From Chloroflexota bacterium (lineage in GTDB: Bacteria > Chloroflexota > UBA5177 > JANWHV01), in NCBI GenBank assembly GCA_028287725.1, contig JAQBPC010000565.1:1-5808 (forward strand): a stretch of DNA of 5,808 bases, given 5' to 3'. Position numbers and translations under genes: made by a program. Positions 5,160 to 5,808 of this stretch are shown here, piece after piece (position 1 is the first letter of the stretch; every line of letters begins with the position of its first letter). Below the pieces are notes generated by a model that was not told the origin of the DNA, ran no database searches, and worked only from the letters and a program-made list of their open reading frames with translations.

Positions 5160-5446
5160 GTCCTCCTCCTTCACTGACTATGCGTTTCCATCGCGCTCTC
5201 AATGTAAGCGGCCGGGTTGTCCGCGGCATGATGCAAAACTCATGCTTATACGCGGGACTACCGGCACCGCATGGTTTCACACCATCGGCCGATTGCCCTG
5301 CCTTAGGGGTGGCCGCTCCAAGAGTGCAGGGGTGCCGGCCGCCAGGGGAGAAGTTGCCGGCTGCCCGCATATGTGCCGCCAGCGCGGCCGGTACAAGTGC
5401 TATGCTGATCGGAGTATGAGCGCAGTGAGATAAGGGAAAGCACGCG
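5160..5446. other. Divergent intergenic region between propeller and deacetylase genes
   Basis: No gene is supported; the open frames are short or antisense. It should hold both start regions. No convincing sigma-70-type pair is visible: candidate -10 hexamers are TATAAG (minus strand near 5246-5251) and TATGCT (plus strand, 5400-5405), neither with a good -35. Contains the inverted repeat at 5219-5258, a small hairpin ATGGT-TTCAC-ACCAT at 5271-5285, and imperfectly paired GCCGGC-bearing arms at about 5323-5369. No T-loop or cloverleaf for a tRNA was found. Confidence 0.45.
5219..5258. repeat. Bulged inverted repeat in the divergent intergenic region
   Basis: GCATGA (5226-5231) pairs with TCATGC (5240-5245) around an 8-base loop. 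After a TTATA bulge, CCGCG (5221-5225) pairs with CGCGG (5251-5255); shifting by one base also pairs GTCC (5219-5222) with GGAC (5255-5258). It lies 60-100 bases before the propeller gene's start and could be an operator or a leader structure. Confidence 0.35.
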
Positions 5447-5808
5447 GTGATAGACGAGGAACCTACTGGTAACGAGCATGCCCCTGAAGGGATGACGGCC
5501 CCGGATATAGCGGGTACCGGAGCAGCCGTGCCCTCTCCCACCGCACTGCCGGCAGGGCCCGTGCTGGTGGTGGCGGCGCACCATGACGATGCCGAATTCG
5601 GCTGCGGCGGCGCCATGGCCCGGCTGGTCGCGGAGGGGCGCCGCGTGGTGGTTGCGATAGTGACGGACGGCAGCGAAGGAGGCGAGGACCCGTCTATGCC
5701 GGATGAGGTATTGCGCGAGCAGCGTGAGGCCGAGCAACGCGCCGCGTCGGTCGAATTAGGCGTCACCGAGGTCGTGTTCCTGCGCTTCCCCGACGGGCGG
5801 CTGGAGAC
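5447..5808 (+). CDS. PIG-L family (LmbE-like) zinc deacetylase, N-terminal part (3' end outside window)
   Basis: 120 complete codons are in the window. Seen: after a polar leader of about 38 residues rich in Pro, Ala and Thr, the family core begins with VLVVAAHHDDAEFGCGGAMARL (39-60), TDGSEGG (73-79), R-E-Q-R-x-A-E-Q-R-A-A-x-x-L-G-V (90-106) and FLRFPDGRLE (111-120). Known of the family: the A-H-x-D-D motif supplies zinc ligands and the catalytic aspartate; members remove N-acetyl groups from N-acetylglucosamine-type sugars (PIG-L, MshB, BshB) or related substrates in the cytoplasm. Here the usual proline is histidine (H46). The zinc histidine near the C-terminus is outside the window. Start: GTG at 5447 is chosen because an in-frame stop (TGA, 5426) lies upstream and AAGGG is ten bases before it; ATG at 5492 (codon 16) is the alternative. 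The substrate cannot be told; the neighbours do not identify a pathway. Confidence 0.9.
   Translation, partial: MIDEEPTGNEHAPEGMTAPDIAGTGAAVPSPTALPAGPVLVVAAHHDDAEFGCGGAMARLVAEGRRVVVAIVTDGSEGGEDPSMPDEVLREQREAEQRAASVELGVTEVVFLRFPDGRLE

Noticed and set aside
5323..5369. Imperfect stem with GCCGGC arms upstream of the deacetylase gene
   Set aside because: GCCGGC is itself palindromic and frequent in this GC-rich sequence; the extended pairing has several mismatches and no U-run, so it is not called as a terminator or riboswitch.
4918..5766. Minus-strand open frame of 282 codons covering the divergent intergenic region
   Set aside because: It runs antisense to the PIG-L gene and out of frame over the propeller gene's start; its product is low-complexity Ser/Ala/Arg-rich, typical of a shadow frame in GC-rich DNA.

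Overview
The window is GC-rich DNA from a bacterium, most likely a member of the Chloroflexota. The main pointer is the C-terminal part of the 526-residue gene at 3579-5159. It carries two repeats of the type 'L-x-G-x-F-x-x-Y/W ... FG-x-P-I/L-S/T ... VQYF-x-x-x-R-L', which I associate mainly with secreted Chloroflexota proteins. That is recollection of a family pattern, not a search result. No ribosomal RNA, tRNA, CRISPR array, transposase or phage gene is recognisable.

Layout, left to right. (1) 1-551, minus strand: the first 183 codons of a xanthine dehydrogenase/CO dehydrogenase-type molybdopterin-binding large subunit, cut by the window edge. (2) 755-1444, minus: a complete 229-residue oxidoreductase of the sulfite-oxidase molybdopterin fold, with a twin-arginine-like membrane leader. 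(3) 1445-1765: no gene, but a pair of related inverted and direct repeats that look like regulator sites. (4) 1766-2095, minus: a small 109-residue protein of unknown function with a good ribosome binding site. (5) 2096-2591: no convincing gene, a relatively AT-rich patch and a run of short hairpins. (6) 2592-3371, plus: a 259-residue protein of unknown function. (7) 3373-3428: a very strong hairpin between converging genes. (8) 3579-5159, minus: an exported protein with seven Asp-box repeats (a likely seven-bladed propeller) and the C-terminal repeats. (9) 5160-5446: a divergent intergenic region with an inverted repeat. (10) 5447-5808, plus: the start of a PIG-L (LmbE-like) zinc deacetylase, cut by the right edge.

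How the genes relate. The two left-hand genes both need molybdenum cofactor but belong to different enzyme families. They lie in the same direction 203 bp apart, so co-expression is possible but not shown. The 109-residue gene lies upstream of them in the same direction, separated by 321 bp. The 259-residue gene and the propeller gene converge on the hairpin. The propeller and deacetylase genes diverge. I see no tight operon and no clear defence, secretion or biosynthetic system. The most open items are the two unknown proteins, the repeats at 1483-1588, the hairpins upstream of the 109-residue gene, and the uncertain start of the 259-residue gene.
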